NCBI RefSeq assembly: GCF_004000845.1
Contig: NZ_BIMA01000006.1
Span: 1 to 64,000, forward strand
Source: Paenibacillus koleovorans NBRC 103111
GTDB lineage: Bacteria > Bacillota > Bacilli > Paenibacillales > NBRC-103111
Length of the DNA: 64,000 bases
Reading direction: 5' to 3'
Each line of letters begins with the position of its first letter. The stretch's first letter is position 1. Under the pieces are notes generated by a model that ran no database searches, was not told the origin of the DNA, and saw only the letters and a list, made by a program, of their open reading frames with translations. Position numbers and translations under genes: made by a program. Shown piece by piece: positions 28,233-39,088 of the stretch.

Positions 28233-28718
28233 ATGCCTTTAACGCCATTGGACATACATAATAAGGAATTCAGCAAACGAGTACGCGGCTATGACGTAGA
28301 CGAGGTCAACGAATTCCTCGATCAAGTGATTAAGGATTATGAGTCGATGCTCCGAGAAAATAAAGAATTGCAAAATCAATTGCAAGGGCTTCAAGAGCGC
28401 TTGAACCATTTCTCGAATATCGAAGAGACGCTGAGCAAAACCATTATTGTCGCCCAGGAAGCGGCCGATGAGGTGCGCAGCAACTCCAAGAAAGAAGCGC
28501 AGCTGATCGTGAAGGAAGCGGAGAAAAACGCGGATCGGATCATCAACGAATCGCTGGCCAAGTCGCGTAAGGTGTCGATGGAGATCGAGGAGCTGAAGAA
28601 GCAGGCTTCCATCTATCGAACTCGATTCCGGACGCTCGTTGAGGCTCAGCTCGAGATGCTGCGGGGCGATTCCTGGGATACGCTCAGCCCGAAAGAGAAA
28701 GAAACCGTGCTCGAATAG
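28233..28718 (+). CDS. divIVA: Septum-site/polar organiser DivIVA
   Basis: A 161-residue coiled-coil protein that recognises negatively curved membrane at poles and septa. The N-terminal lipid-binding domain [20 protein letters not shown] is followed by two long coiled-coil stretches (about 28-70 and 75-140). In spore formers DivIVA also anchors the chromosome at the pole. ATG 28233 follows CAGGAGGTG. A terminator lies downstream. In B. subtilis ileS comes next; here it does not. Confidence 0.96.
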   Translation: MPLTPLDIHNKEFSKRVRGYDVDEVNEFLDQVIKDYESMLRENKELQNQLQGLQERLNHFSNIEETLSKTIIVAQEAADEVRSNSKKEAQLIVKEAEKNADRIINESLAKSRKVSMEIEELKKQASIYRTRFRTLVEAQLEMLRGDSWDTLSPKEKETVLE

Positions 28719-28760
28719 CCGGCCCAAGTTCGCATCGAGAGAGCAAATAACGGCCTAGAG

Positions 28761-28797
28761 GCTTCTCGTCCATAGCGGGCGGGGAGCTTTCTTTCTT
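28761..28797 (+). terminator. Rho-independent terminator after divIVA
   Basis: Eleven-pair stem, several G-U, GCTTCTCGTCC (28761-28771) with GGGCGGGGAGC (28777-28787), 5-base loop, then TTTCTTTCTT. Confidence 0.75.
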
Positions 28798-28888
28798 CCC
28801 GAACAGGACTTGCCATGTAAACCCAATCGTATGATCCTCGTCCCGGACGGTTATAACTAAGTGGAGACTTTCCTAAGGAGCGGGTACC

Positions 28889-29221
28889 GTGGAGCAAACA
28901 ATCGGACGGCACGAGGAAAAGCTGGACAACGAGCAGCTGTCCAGCTTGAACGAACGGTTGGTGAAAATCGCCGACCAGATGGAGAAAACCCAGATCGCCG
29001 ACTACGTGATGATGTTGAACAAACCGAAGCGGTTGATTATCATCAATATGGTAACCGGTATCGCACGCGGAGTAGGCATCGCGATCGGGTTTACGGTATT
29101 TGCGGCGACCATTTTGTACATACTGCGCATACTGGGAGCGCTCAACCTGCCGATTATCGGCGATTTTATTGCAGATATTGTGAAAATCGTTCAGGTGCAG
29201 CTGGAAGGCCGGGCGTTTTAA
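28889..29221 (+). CDS. DUF5665 domain membrane protein
   Basis: A 110-residue protein. The N-terminal 40 residues are charged and probably helical; the conserved core DYVMMLNKPKRLIIINMVTG leads into two hydrophobic segments (about 62-85 and 88-100). This is the DUF5665 signature, with no known function; homologues are common in spore-forming Firmicutes. Start is GTG 28889 with AAGGAG at 28875-28880. Its stop shares the palindromic TTAA with the stop of the convergent gene, so there is no intergenic space. Confidence 0.85.
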   Translation: MEQTIGRHEEKLDNEQLSSLNERLVKIADQMEKTQIADYVMMLNKPKRLIIINMVTGIARGVGIAIGFTVFAATILYILRILGALNLPIIGDFIADIVKIVQVQLEGRAF

Positions 29222-29931
29222 GGCTCGAGCAGCGGTTCGCCCTCCTGATGATCCATGTAGTCTTGATACGCCCGGTTGCGCACTATAGTTACGTTGCCGC
29301 CATAGATGTCGGTCGCCAGGAAGCTCTCGAGCGATTCCACATATCCTTCCTGCTCGCTTGCTTCGATGTACATCTCGTTATAATCGGATACGTGCGGATC
29401 TTCCGACATAGCAGGCGTGTTGGACGTTCCCCAGCTTTCGACGATTTGCCAGGCGTCTTCGCCGTCGAACTCGGTTTCCTCGTCCCGCTCATCGAAGCTG
29501 TTCCGACCGAAGGGATGCTCCATTACCTGCTCTTCGACAGGACGGGCATGGGCGAATGGCATATGCTCCGCCGCGTGAGCGACACATTCCGTCGTTGTCG
29601 GAACGGCAAGCAATCGTTCGAATGGAATCGGCTCTCCGCATGCGGAGCAGACACCGTATTGCTCCCGATCGATTCGATCGAGCGCTTGATCGATTTGCTC
29701 TAGCTCGTGGCGCGCTTTGTCGTCCAGGGCGATGTCCTTCCCTCGTTCGAACAGCTCGCTGCCCAGATCGGCCGGGTGATTGTCGTAGGCGGATAGTTCG
29801 CCGGTCGATCGGCCAAGCGACTCGTCCAAGCCGTATTGCTCGTTCAGATCAAAATGGCGCTGCAGCTCCGCTTGATCGTTTCGCAGGGTAGCGCGCAGCT
29901 CTTGCAGCTCAGCATCGTTCAAGTGGTTCAT
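29218..29931 (-). CDS. YteA/DksA-like zinc-finger regulator
   Basis: A 237-residue protein of the TraR/DksA C4-finger group, YteA branch. The N-terminal coiled coil (about 1-85) carries DNHPADLGSELFERGKD, typical of YteA-type proteins. The finger reads CSACGEPIPFERL...ECVAH, so the fourth ligand is His or missing instead of Cys. An acidic C-terminal region (about 140-237) is a YteA feature. DksA-type proteins act in the secondary channel of RNA polymerase; the role of the YteA group, common in spore formers, is not established. AAGGAG lies upstream of the ATG. Confidence 0.85.
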   Translation of the reverse strand: MNHLNDAELQELRATLRNDQAELQRHFDLNEQYGLDESLGRSTGELSAYDNHPADLGSELFERGKDIALDDKARHELEQIDQALDRIDREQYGVCSACGEPIPFERLLAVPTTTECVAHAAEHMPFAHARPVEEQVMEHPFGRNSFDERDEETEFDGEDAWQIVESWGTSNTPAMSEDPHVSDYNEMYIEASEQEGYVESLESFLATDIYGGNVTIVRNRAYQDYMDHQEGEPLLEP

Positions 29932-30076
29932 GGTTGGTCGGGCTCCTTCCTGATCATGACGCTTATTCGCATGCTACTAGGGTTTACGCCGAGCGCCGCT
30001 TTTAGTGAAGGAAGTATAAGGATGGCCGACGGGAAGTCGGTCGCGTGGCAAGGAATAGCTTGAAGGAGGAAACGGC

Positions 30077-30610
30077 ATGATTTATTTTTTGTACGCGTTC
30101 TTGGTGCTTGTCTTGGACCAGTTTACGAAGTGGCTGATCGTCCGCAACTTGGAGCTTTATGAAACGATTCCGGTGCTGGGCAATTTCTTGTCCATTACGT
30201 CGCATCGGAATAAAGGCGCGGCATTCAGCATTTTGCAAAACCAGCGCTTGTTTTTTCTCGTCATTACTACATTCGTGATCATCGGGATCGTGTGGTACTT
30301 GCGCAAGGTAATCAAGGAGAATAGAAAGCTGCTTCCGGTAGCGCTCAGCCTCGCGTTGGGCGGGGCATTAGGCAATTACATTGACCGCGCCTTGTTCGGG
30401 GAAGTGGTGGACTTTATCCAGTGCCATTTTGTTTTCTCGATATTGGGTTGGGACGTAGATTATATTTTTCCGATTTTCAATGTGGCGGATTCGGGGGTTG
30501 TGATCGGGTTTGGGTTGGTATTCCTCGACACGCTGCTCGATTGGCGGAAGGAAAGAAGAGGCGAAGTGCATGAGCTGGACGACGGAATCGTCGGAAATGG
30601 ACAATCCTGA
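30077..30610 (+). CDS. lspA: Lipoprotein signal peptidase (SPase II)
   Basis: A 177-residue aspartyl peptidase with four membrane helices that removes signal peptides from diacylated lipoproteins. The catalytic pair is visible: Asp103 in NYIDRALFGEVVDF and Asp138 in NVADSGVVIG. The N-terminal DQFTKWLI motif is present. ATG 30077 follows GAAGGAGGAAAC. It overlaps the rluD start by about 40 bases, which couples the two, as in many bacteria. Its substrates in this window include the four lipoproteins encoded here. Confidence 0.97.
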   Translation: MIYFLYAFLVLVLDQFTKWLIVRNLELYETIPVLGNFLSITSHRNKGAAFSILQNQRLFFLVITTFVIIGIVWYLRKVIKENRKLLPVALSLALGGALGNYIDRALFGEVVDFIQCHFVFSILGWDVDYIFPIFNVADSGVVIGFGLVFLDTLLDWRKERRGEVHELDDGIVGNGQS

Positions 30611-31526
30611 GCTGCTCGAGTGGCGGGTTGGCGATGAGGACGACGGAGAGCGGATAGACAAATATGTGACGGACTCGATAGAGACGGAAGTATCCCGCTC
30701 GCAGGTGCAGCTATGGATTAAAGGCGGCCATGTCACCGTGAACGGTGCTGCGGTCAAGCCGAATTACAAGCTCTCCGCTGGCGAAACGGTCGTGTTGCAC
30801 ATTCCGGATGCAGTAGGGAAGGACTTGGCGGCGGAGCCGATTCCAATCGAAGTCGTTTACGAAGATAGCGATGTTATAGTCGTGAATAAAGCGCGAGGCA
30901 TGGTTGTCCATCCGGCGCCGGGGCATAGCTCGGGTACGCTTGTAAACGCACTGATGCACCATTGCAGGGACTTAAGCGGGATTAACGGGGAATTAAGGCC
31001 GGGCATCGTCCATCGGATCGATAAAGACACGTCGGGATTGCTGATGGCGGCCAAAAACGATATGGCGCATGTGTCGCTGGCCGATCAACTGAAAGCTCAT
31101 TCGGTTGCTCGAGTGTATACAGCCATCGTGCACGGTAAAGTGTCGCATGATCACGGCACGATTGATGCGCCGCTCGGTCGGGATGCTTATGATCGTAAAA
31201 TGTACACGGTGACCAATAAAAACAGCAAACACGCGGTAACGCATTTCCTCGTGCTGGAGCGAATCGGCGATTTCACGGTGCTGCAGCTGAAGCTGGAGAC
31301 CGGAAGGACGCATCAGATTCGGGTACATCTGAAATTCATCGGCCATCCGCTCGTAGGCGATCCGGTGTACGGGCTGCGCTCGCGCAGCGATAAATGGATG
31401 CAAGGGCAGGCACTGCATGCAGGCGTGCTCGGATTCGGGCATCCGCGTACCGGCGAGCAGCTGGAGTTCGAAGCGCCGCTGCCGGACGACATGGTCAAGC
31501 TGCTGGAAGTATTGCGTACGATGTAG
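30570..31526 (+). CDS. rluD: 23S rRNA pseudouridine synthase, RluA/RluD family
   Basis: A pseudouridine synthase of about 318 residues. An N-terminal S4 RNA-binding domain (about 20-80) precedes the RluA catalytic domain with HRIDKDTSGLL (catalytic Asp in the RxD loop) and GRTHQIRVHLKFIGHPLVGDPVYG. Likely targets are helix-69 uridines of 23S rRNA (RluD-type), but the exact target cannot be read from sequence. The start is uncertain: ATG 30570 after GAGG is preferred, with ATG 30597 as an alternative. B. subtilis YlyB occupies this place after lspA. Confidence 0.92.
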   Translation: MSWTTESSEMDNPELLEWRVGDEDDGERIDKYVTDSIETEVSRSQVQLWIKGGHVTVNGAAVKPNYKLSAGETVVLHIPDAVGKDLAAEPIPIEVVYEDSDVIVVNKARGMVVHPAPGHSSGTLVNALMHHCRDLSGINGELRPGIVHRIDKDTSGLLMAAKNDMAHVSLADQLKAHSVARVYTAIVHGKVSHDHGTIDAPLGRDAYDRKMYTVTNKNSKHAVTHFLVLERIGDFTVLQLKLETGRTHQIRVHLKFIGHPLVGDPVYGLRSRSDKWMQGQALHAGVLGFGHPRTGEQLEFEAPLPDDMVKLLEVLRTM

Positions 31527-31555
31527 GCTGGGAGATAGGACGAGGAGGAGTCGCG

Positions 31556-32746
31556 ATGGGCACAACAGACAATGCAGGAACTGCCGGTCTGGAGCAGCTG
31601 GTCAATGCCAGCGTGCAGGGGATTCAGATTTCGGGCATCCGCAAAATATCGAACTTGGTCGCCACCTACAAGGATGCGCTCACTTTGACGATCGGGCAGC
31701 CTGACTTTCCGACGCCCGCTCATATAATTGCCGCAGGGAAACGAGCGCTGGACGAGAACCGCACGGTGTACACGCCGAATGCGGGAATGCCGGAATTGCG
31801 TCGGGCGGCGGCTGCGTTCGTGCGTACGAAGTACGGACAGGACTACAACCCGGATACGGAAGTGATCGTAACGGCTGGGGCGAGTCAGGCGCTCGACATC
31901 ACATTGCGGACGATTCTTGAGCCCGGCAGCGAGGTGATCTTGCCCGGTCCGTTGTACCCGGGGTATGAGCCGATCATCCGTCTGTGCGGAGGAATTCCTG
32001 TATACGCCGATACGACGGGGACGGGGTTCAAGCTGACGGCGGAGCTGATCCGGTCGAAGCTGACGGACAAGACGCGCGCGGTTGTGCTCTGCTATCCTTC
32101 CAATCCTACGGGCCGGGTGATGGACGCCTCGGAGCTGGCGGATATTGCAGCGCTGCTGCAGGATCGGCAGCTGTTCGTAATCTCGGATGAGATCTACAGC
32201 GAGCTCGTGTATGACGGCTTGGGGCATCGGTCAATCGCTACAATTGGCGGCATGCGCGACAAGACGATCGTCATAAATGGCCTGTCCAAATCGCATGCCA
32301 TGACAGGCTGGCGGATCGGCTTCACGTTCGCGCCTGCCTATTTGACCCAGCATATGGTCAAGGTGCATCAGTACAACGTCACTTGCGCCACCTCGATTTC
32401 GCAATATGCCGCAGTCGAGGCGCTGACGAACGGGCTAGATGACGCGGAACCGATGAAGGCCGAGTATGTGAAGCGGCGCGACTACATGCACGGTCGACTG
32501 GTCGCGATGGGAATGCCGGTGGAGAAGCCCGAAGGGGCTATTTATTTGTTCCCTTCGATTCAAGCTTACGGCTCAAGCTCGATGGAATTCGCAATGAAGC
32601 TGCTCGAGCAGGAGCGGGTCGCCGTCGTGCCGGGGGATGCATTCTCGGTGCATGGCGAAGGATATGTGCGGTTGTCGTATGCGTATTCCATGGATGTGCT
32701 GACTCAAGCGCTGGATCGGTTAGAGCGATTCGTCAGCAAGGTGTGA
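31556..32746 (+). CDS. patA: Aminotransferase PatA-like (N-acetyl-LL-DAP aminotransferase)
   Basis: A 396-residue class I PLP aminotransferase. The PLP lysine is Lys245 in GLSKSHAMTGWRIG; LTIGQPDFPTP, YPSNPTGR and the C-terminal RLSYAYS are class I marks. B. subtilis PatA makes N-acetyl-LL-diaminopimelate. The two other acetyl-branch genes, dapL and dapH, lie next to it on the opposite strand, which supports this role, though the substrate of class I enzymes is hard to prove by sequence. ATG 31556 follows AGGAGGAG; an in-frame upstream extension into rluD is not supported. Confidence 0.88.
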   Translation: MGTTDNAGTAGLEQLVNASVQGIQISGIRKISNLVATYKDALTLTIGQPDFPTPAHIIAAGKRALDENRTVYTPNAGMPELRRAAAAFVRTKYGQDYNPDTEVIVTAGASQALDITLRTILEPGSEVILPGPLYPGYEPIIRLCGGIPVYADTTGTGFKLTAELIRSKLTDKTRAVVLCYPSNPTGRVMDASELADIAALLQDRQLFVISDEIYSELVYDGLGHRSIATIGGMRDKTIVINGLSKSHAMTGWRIGFTFAPAYLTQHMVKVHQYNVTCATSISQYAAVEALTNGLDDAEPMKAEYVKRRDYMHGRLVAMGMPVEKPEGAIYLFPSIQAYGSSSMEFAMKLLEQERVAVVPGDAFSVHGEGYVRLSYAYSMDVLTQALDRLERFVSKV

Positions 32747-32753
32747 AAATAGT

Positions 32754-32809
32754 AAAGGGCTATTCCCCTGAGCAGGCTGATTGGCTTGCAGTGGGTGGAA
32801 TAGCCCTTT
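32754..32809. terminator. Bidirectional terminator between patA and dapL
   Basis: Perfect 13-pair stem AAAGGGCTATTCC (32754-32766) with GGAATAGCCCTTT (32797-32809). The A-run on one side and T-run on the other let it stop both convergent transcripts. The 30-base loop may fold further. Confidence 0.88.
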
Positions 32810-32816
32810 TATACAG

Positions 32817-33986
32817 TTAAGCTTGCTCGGACTTCCAACGGAAATAGCGAGACACGGTGTCGATGGCCAGCTCGATCGCTTGCTCGCTAGGCTCGATCTT
32901 CGCGTGGTGGAGTCCGTATGGCGTATCGACGCCGAGCCAGAACAGGAAGCCTGGGATTTGCTCGAGGAAATAGCCGAAGTCTTCACCTGTCATCGCGGCG
33001 CTGCAATCGACGAATTGGATGCGCTCCACATTAGCTGCATCGGACTTCAACCACTCGCGGAACTCCAGCGTCAACGCTTCATTGTTGTACACTTGCATGT
33101 AATTCGAGCCGTAGTCGATGTCCACTTTGCATGCAAAGGCGGTTTCGATCCCCTGTGCCAACGCTTCGATACGCGATTTGACCAGCTTCATCGACGTGTC
33201 GGAGAAGGTCCGTATCGTACCCTCGAGACGTGCGCGCTCGGCGATAATATTTTGCCGCGTGCCGCTCTCGATTTTGCCTACGGTGACGACCGCGGAGTCG
33301 AGCGGGTTGATATTGCGCGCGACAATCGTCTGCATCTGGGTGAGGAAATGGGCGGCCGCGACGACCATGTCGTTCGCCAGATGCGGGAATGCGGCATGCC
33401 CGCCTTTGCCGGTCAAGTCGATGAACAGCTCAGACGTGTTGGCGAACAAAATGCCGGGCTTCGTGGCGATGACGCCGACCGGATATTCCGGCGCGATATG
33501 GAGCGCGACCATCTGTTGCGGCAGCCATTCTCGAAACTCCTCGCTCTCCCGCATCGGCAGCGCGCCGCCTGGCCCTTCCTCAGCCGGCTGGAACACGACG
33601 ACGAGATCGTCCGCCATCGGCTGCAGAGCGAAGCTAGCCAAGATGCCGAAGCCGATCGTCATGTGCAGGTCGTGGCCGCAGGCATGCATGAACCCGGGAT
33701 GCTCGGACTTGAAGGCGTAGCCTGTGTCTTCCGCGATCGGCAAGCCGTCCATATCGGCACGGTAGCCATAACAGCGCTTCTTGTCCTTGCTTGTCCCTGT
33801 ACCATGTACCTTCACGAGAATGCCTGTGCGCCATGTATGGACTTCCAGCCGATCCTGCGGCAATGTCGCAATCAGGTCAAGAAGCAACCGCTGCGTCTTG
33901 AACTCTTGATAGCCGGGCTCGGGGATACGGTGCAGCTGTCTGCGGATATCGATGTAATTATAGGTAGGTGCAACAGAACTTGTCAT
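32817..33986 (-). CDS. dapL: N-acetyldiaminopimelate deacetylase
   Basis: A 389-residue M20-family amidohydrolase (B. subtilis YkuR type) that removes acetyl from N-acetyl-LL-diaminopimelate to give LL-DAP. Metal-site motifs are present: [34 protein letters not shown] with the catalytic glutamates, and [16 protein letters not shown]20 members also cleave hippurate or IAA conjugates, but dapH directly upstream makes the DAP role very likely. The ribosome site GGGGAGG precedes the ATG. Confidence 0.94.
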   Translation of the reverse strand: MTSSVAPTYNYIDIRRQLHRIPEPGYQEFKTQRLLLDLIATLPQDRLEVHTWRTGILVKVHGTGTSKDKKRCYGYRADMDGLPIAEDTGYAFKSEHPGFMHACGHDLHMTIGFGILASFALQPMADDLVVVFQPAEEGPGGALPMRESEEFREWLPQQMVALHIAPEYPVGVIATKPGILFANTSELFIDLTGKGGHAAFPHLANDMVVAAAHFLTQMQTIVARNINPLDSAVVTVGKIESGTRQNIIAERARLEGTIRTFSDTSMKLVKSRIEALAQGIETAFACKVDIDYGSNYMQVYNNEALTLEFREWLKSDAANVERIQFVDCSAAMTGEDFGYFLEQIPGFLFWLGVDTPYGLHHAKIEPSEQAIELAIDTVSRYFRWKSEQA

Positions 33987-34014
33987 ACAAAAAGGCCTCC
34001 CCGATTAGAAAGAG

Positions 34015-34038
34015 GGCGCCAGCCTGACGACTGACGCC
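34015..34038 (-). other. Hairpin between dapH and dapL
   Basis: On the minus strand an eight-pair stem (GGCGTCAG with CTGGCGCC, plus-strand 34031-34038 and 34015-34022) has an 8-base loop and is followed by CTCTTTCT. It may reduce read-through into dapL or stabilise the upstream message; it is weak as a terminator. Confidence 0.4.
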
Positions 34039-34054
34039 TTCTCGATATTGTCTC

Positions 34055-34765
34055 TTACAGCTGGCGAAGCTCTTGCAGAATCTCGGTTTTGGACTTCGTC
34101 TTGTCGTCCACTTCCTTGATTACGCGGGCGGGAGCGCCTGCAACTACCGTGAATGGAGGCACGTCTTTCGTGACGACGGCGCCAGCCGCTACAACAGACC
34201 CTTGTCCTACGCGCACGCCTTCGAGGATCACGGCATTGGCGCCGACCAGCACGTCGTCTTCGATCACGCAAGGCTGAGCGGATGGCGGCTCGATGACGCC
34301 CGCAACTACAGCGCCTGCGCCGATGTGGCACATTTTGCCGACTTTGGCGCGGCCGCCGAGCACGGCATTCATGTCGATCATCGTGCCGTCGCCGACCGAT
34401 GCGCCGATGTTGATCAGCGCGCCCATCATGATAACGGCGTTGTCACCGATCGATACCATGTCGCGGATGACGGCGCCCGGCTCGATGCGAGCGTTGATGC
34501 CCTTCAGATCGAGCATAGGAATCGCAGAGTTGCGGCGGTCATTCTCGACGACGTAGTCTTCAATCAACGCTTTATTTTGCTCCAGAACGGCTTGGACGAT
34601 TTTCCATTCGCCGAATACGACGCCGGTCCCGCCGGTAATGAACGTCTGCAGCTCGGTACCGAAGTCGATTTCGCTCAATTGGCCCTTCAGGTATACTTTC
34701 ACCGGAGTTTTCTTGGTGCTGTTCTTGATGTAATTGATAACTTCCATTGTATTCATTTCAGACAT
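34055..34765 (-). CDS. dapH: Tetrahydrodipicolinate N-acetyltransferase
   Basis: A 236-residue left-handed beta-helix acetyltransferase. It acetylates 2,3,4,5-tetrahydrodipicolinate with acetyl-CoA, the entry to the acetylated DAP/lysine branch of Bacillales. The N-terminal DapH domain (about 1-85, with [10 protein letters not shown]) is followed by hexapeptide repeats (about 90-215: [54 protein letters not shown]). It is first of a two-gene minus-strand operon with dapL, behind its own promoter. Confidence 0.97.
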   Translation of the reverse strand: MSEMNTMEVINYIKNSTKKTPVKVYLKGQLSEIDFGTELQTFITGGTGVVFGEWKIVQAVLEQNKALIEDYVVENDRRNSAIPMLDLKGINARIEPGAVIRDMVSIGDNAVIMMGALINIGASVGDGTMIDMNAVLGGRAKVGKMCHIGAGAVVAGVIEPPSAQPCVIEDDVLVGANAVILEGVRVGQGSVVAAGAVVTKDVPPFTVVAGAPARVIKEVDDKTKSKTEILQELRQL

Positions 34766-34801
34766 GAGGACTAGTCTCCTTTATTGGGTGATCTACCCTC
34801 T

Positions 34802-34831
34802 TTTATAGCATAAAAAGGCGTGGACAGGCAA
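34802..34831 (-). promoter_or_regulatory. Sigma-A promoter of dapH-dapL
   Basis: Read on the minus strand: TTGCCT (-35, 34826-34831), an 18-base spacer, TATAAA (-10, 34802-34807) with TG one base upstream (extended -10). It leaves a leader of about 30 bases, too short for a lysine riboswitch. Confidence 0.7.
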
Positions 34832-34864
34832 TGCGGAAAGCGAAGATTGCGGGCGGCTCAAGTA

Positions 34865-34893
34865 TTGACAACTTTTGTCGAACGTGAGATAAT
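34865..34893 (+). promoter_or_regulatory. Sigma-A promoter of the pyr operon
   Basis: TTGACA (34865-34870), 17-base spacer, GATAAT (34888-34893). Near-consensus. Transcription should start near 34900, giving a leader of about 230 bases before pyrR. Confidence 0.88.
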
Positions 34894-34922
34894 TTCTTTC
34901 AGCTAAATAAGCACCTTTAAGT

Positions 34923-36587
<1,665 letters not shown>

Positions 36588-36599
36588 AGGGAGGGCCTC

Positions 36600-37898
36600 A
36601 TGGGAATTTGGATTCTGAACGGCCTCGTCGCCCAACCGGGAGGCGGACAGCCGGTACCGAAGCACTTGTACATTGAAAATAACCTCATTCAAGAAATTCG
36701 CGACGCCGGTGCGGGGAATGGGGCAACACCGGATACGAACGGCCACGAAGTGGTCGACGCCACAGGGAAGCTTGTCTCGGCCGGTCTGATCGACATGCAC
36801 GTGCACCTGCGGCAGCCGGGCTTCGAGCACAAGGAAACGATCGCCACAGGGACGGCCTCCGCGGCGCGGGGCGGCTTCACAACGATCGCCTGCATGCCGA
36901 ACACGCGTCCGGTCATAGACACGGTCGATACGGTGGGCTACGTGCTCGACAAGGCGCAGACCGAAGGCATCGTCAAGGTACTGCCGTACGCCTGCATCAC
37001 GAAGAACCAGCTCGGCCGCGAGCTGACCGACTTCGCGGCGCTCAAGGAAGCCGGCGCGATCGGCTTCACGGACGACGGCGTAGGCGTGCAGAGCGCCCAG
37101 ATGATGAAGGACGCGATGGCGCTGGCCGCCTCGATGGACATGCCGGTCATCGCGCACTGCGAGGACAACACGTTGGTCGAAGGCCGCGCCGTATCGGAAG
37201 GCGCCTTCGCTCGCAAGCACGGCTTGAAGGGCATCCCGAACGAGTCCGAAGCGATTCACGTTGGCCGCGACATCCTGCTGGCTGAAGCGACGGGCGTGCA
37301 CTACCATGTGTGTCACGTCAGCACGGAGCAATCGGTCCGGCTGATCCGCCTGGCCAAGCAGCTGGGCTTCCGCGTCACTGCCGAGGTTTGCCCGCATCAC
37401 CTGCTGCTGTCGGACGAGGATATCCCGGACAGCATGGATGCGAACTGGAAAATGAACCCGCCGCTGCGGACTCCGAGGGACGTGCAAGCGGTGCTTGAAG
37501 GGCTCGAGGACGGCACGATCGACATCGTCGTCACCGACCATGCGCCGCATAGCGTGGAGGAGAAAGCGCGCGGCATGCAGCTGGCGCCATTCGGCATCGT
37601 TGGCTTCGAGACGGCGTTCCCGCTGCTCTACACGAGGTTCGTCGAGACCGGCCGCTGGACGCTCGAGTTCTTGCTCGACCGGATGACGGTCAAGCCGGCG
37701 GAAGTGTTCGGCCTGAACAGCGGCCGCCTGGCGGTAGGAGCGGAAGCGGACATAACGATTATCGATTTGAACAGCGAGTTGGCAGTCGATCCGGATACAT
37801 TCCTGAGCAAAGGGCGCAACACTCCTTTCACAGGCTGGAAGTTAAAAGGTTGGCCTGTACTTACGATGGTAGCCGGCAAGGTAGTTTGGACAGCATAA
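36600..37898 (+). CDS. pyrC: Dihydroorotase
   Basis: A 432-residue amidohydrolase of the type I class that closes carbamoyl-aspartate to dihydroorotate. Zinc ligands lie in GLIDMHVHLRQPGFEHKE (HxH) near residues 60-77; HCEDN, CHVSTE and VTDHAPHS supply the other metal and catalytic residues. The C-terminal GLNSGRLAVGAEADITI is the usual composite-domain strand. It starts 12 bp after pyrB. Confidence 0.97.
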   Translation: MGIWILNGLVAQPGGGQPVPKHLYIENNLIQEIRDAGAGNGATPDTNGHEVVDATGKLVSAGLIDMHVHLRQPGFEHKETIATGTASAARGGFTTIACMPNTRPVIDTVDTVGYVLDKAQTEGIVKVLPYACITKNQLGRELTDFAALKEAGAIGFTDDGVGVQSAQMMKDAMALAASMDMPVIAHCEDNTLVEGRAVSEGAFARKHGLKGIPNESEAIHVGRDILLAEATGVHYHVCHVSTEQSVRLIRLAKQLGFRVTAEVCPHHLLLSDEDIPDSMDANWKMNPPLRTPRDVQAVLEGLEDGTIDIVVTDHAPHSVEEKARGMQLAPFGIVGFETAFPLLYTRFVETGRWTLEFLLDRMTVKPAEVFGLNSGRLAVGAEADITIIDLNSELAVDPDTFLSKGRNTPFTGWKLKGWPVLTMVAGKVVWTA

Positions 37899-37918
37899 CG
37901 ATATAAGGAGTGAGTGGG

Positions 37919-39088
37919 ATGCAAGCTAGACTTTTATTGGAAGACGGTACATTGTTCACCGGCCGTGCTTTTGGCAGCGAAGGCGAATCGGTTGGGGAAG
38001 TAGTGTTCAATACAGGCATCACCGGGTATCAGGAAGTATTGTCCGACCCGTCCTACTGCGGTCAAATCGTCACGATGACGTATCCGCTGATCGGCAACTA
38101 CGGGATCGCGCGCGACGACTTCGAGTCGATTCGACCTTACATTCACGGATTCGTCGTGCGTCATCACGAGGAGACGCCGAGCAACTGGCGCGCTCAATAT
38201 ACGGTCGACAGCTTGCTGAAGGAATACGGCATCGTAGGCATCAGCGACATCGACACGCGCATGCTCACTCGCATTATCCGCCACCACGGCGTTATGAAGG
38301 CGATGCTCACAACGTCGACCCGTCCTGTAGAAGACTTGATGGAGCAGTTGAAAGCGACCGTGCTGATGACCGATCAAGTGTCCCGTGTCTCCACCAAGAG
38401 CTTGTTCAGCTGCCCAGGGACCAAAGAACGCGTCGTGCTCGTCGACTTCGGCGCGAAGAGCGGCATCATCCGCGACTTGTCGAAGCGCGGCTGCGACGTC
38501 GTCGTCGTGCCTCACGACGCGACAGCGGAGCAGATCCGCAGGCTGGCTCCGGACGGCATCCTGCTGTCCAACGGCCCTGGAGATCCGAAGGATGTGCCGC
38601 AAGCGGTACGCATGATCTCCGACCTGCTCGGCGAATTCCCGATCTTCGGCATCTGCCTCGGCCACCAGCTGTTCGCCCTCGCTTGCGGTGCAGACACCGA
38701 CAAGATGAAGTTCGGCCATCGCGGCGGCAATCACCCGGTCAAGGATCTCGAGTCAAACCGCTGCTACATTACCTCCCAGAACCACGGCTACGCGGTGAAG
38801 GAAGAGTCGATAGCCGGCACCGAGCTGATCGTGACGCATATCAACAACAACGACAAGACGATCGAAGGCTTGAAGCACGCCAAACATGCGGCATTCTCCG
38901 TGCAATACCACCCGGAAGCCGCACCGGGTCCGTTCGACTCCAGCTACTTGTTCGACAACTTCCTGGATATGATCCGCGAATTCAAGAGCAGCCGTCCGTC
39001 GCTGCCCAGACAAGCGGAGATTATCGCCGCACGGCCTTCCCGCCAAGCGGTCGAGGTGAAAGGGGAACTCGCATATGCCAAAAAATAA
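37919..39088 (+). CDS. carA: Carbamoyl-phosphate synthase small subunit
   Basis: A 389-residue glutamine amidotransferase subunit. An N-terminal CarA domain (about 1-150) is followed by a class I GATase domain with the nucleophile Cys246 in FGICLGHQL and the His/Glu pair in [11 protein letters not shown]. It feeds ammonia to CarB. Being in the pyr operon it is the pyrimidine-regulated copy (pyrAA in B. subtilis). ATG 37919 with AAGGAG is chosen over GTG 37910. It overlaps carB by 14 bases. Confidence 0.96.
   Translation: MQARLLLEDGTLFTGRAFGSEGESVGEVVFNTGITGYQEVLSDPSYCGQIVTMTYPLIGNYGIARDDFESIRPYIHGFVVRHHEETPSNWRAQYTVDSLLKEYGIVGISDIDTRMLTRIIRHHGVMKAMLTTSTRPVEDLMEQLKATVLMTDQVSRVSTKSLFSCPGTKERVVLVDFGAKSGIIRDLSKRGCDVVVVPHDATAEQIRRLAPDGILLSNGPGDPKDVPQAVRMISDLLGEFPIFGICLGHQLFALACGADTDKMKFGHRGGNHPVKDLESNRCYITSQNHGYAVKEESIAGTELIVTHINNNDKTIEGLKHAKHAAFSVQYHPEAAPGPFDSSYLFDNFLDMIREFKSSRPSLPRQAEIIAARPSRQAVEVKGELAYAKK

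Noticed and set aside
28719-28888. T-box leader left after loss of ileS
   Set aside because: No GGGTGG-type T-box sequence or antiterminator is present; the hairpin there is a simple terminator.
32781-34034. 417-residue plus-strand open frame over dapL
   Set aside because: Covers the whole dapL gene in reverse and starts inside the patA-dapL terminator; no motif is recognisable.
34766-34864. Lysine riboswitch before dapH
   Set aside because: The predicted dapH promoter leaves only about 30 bases of leader, too short for an L-box.
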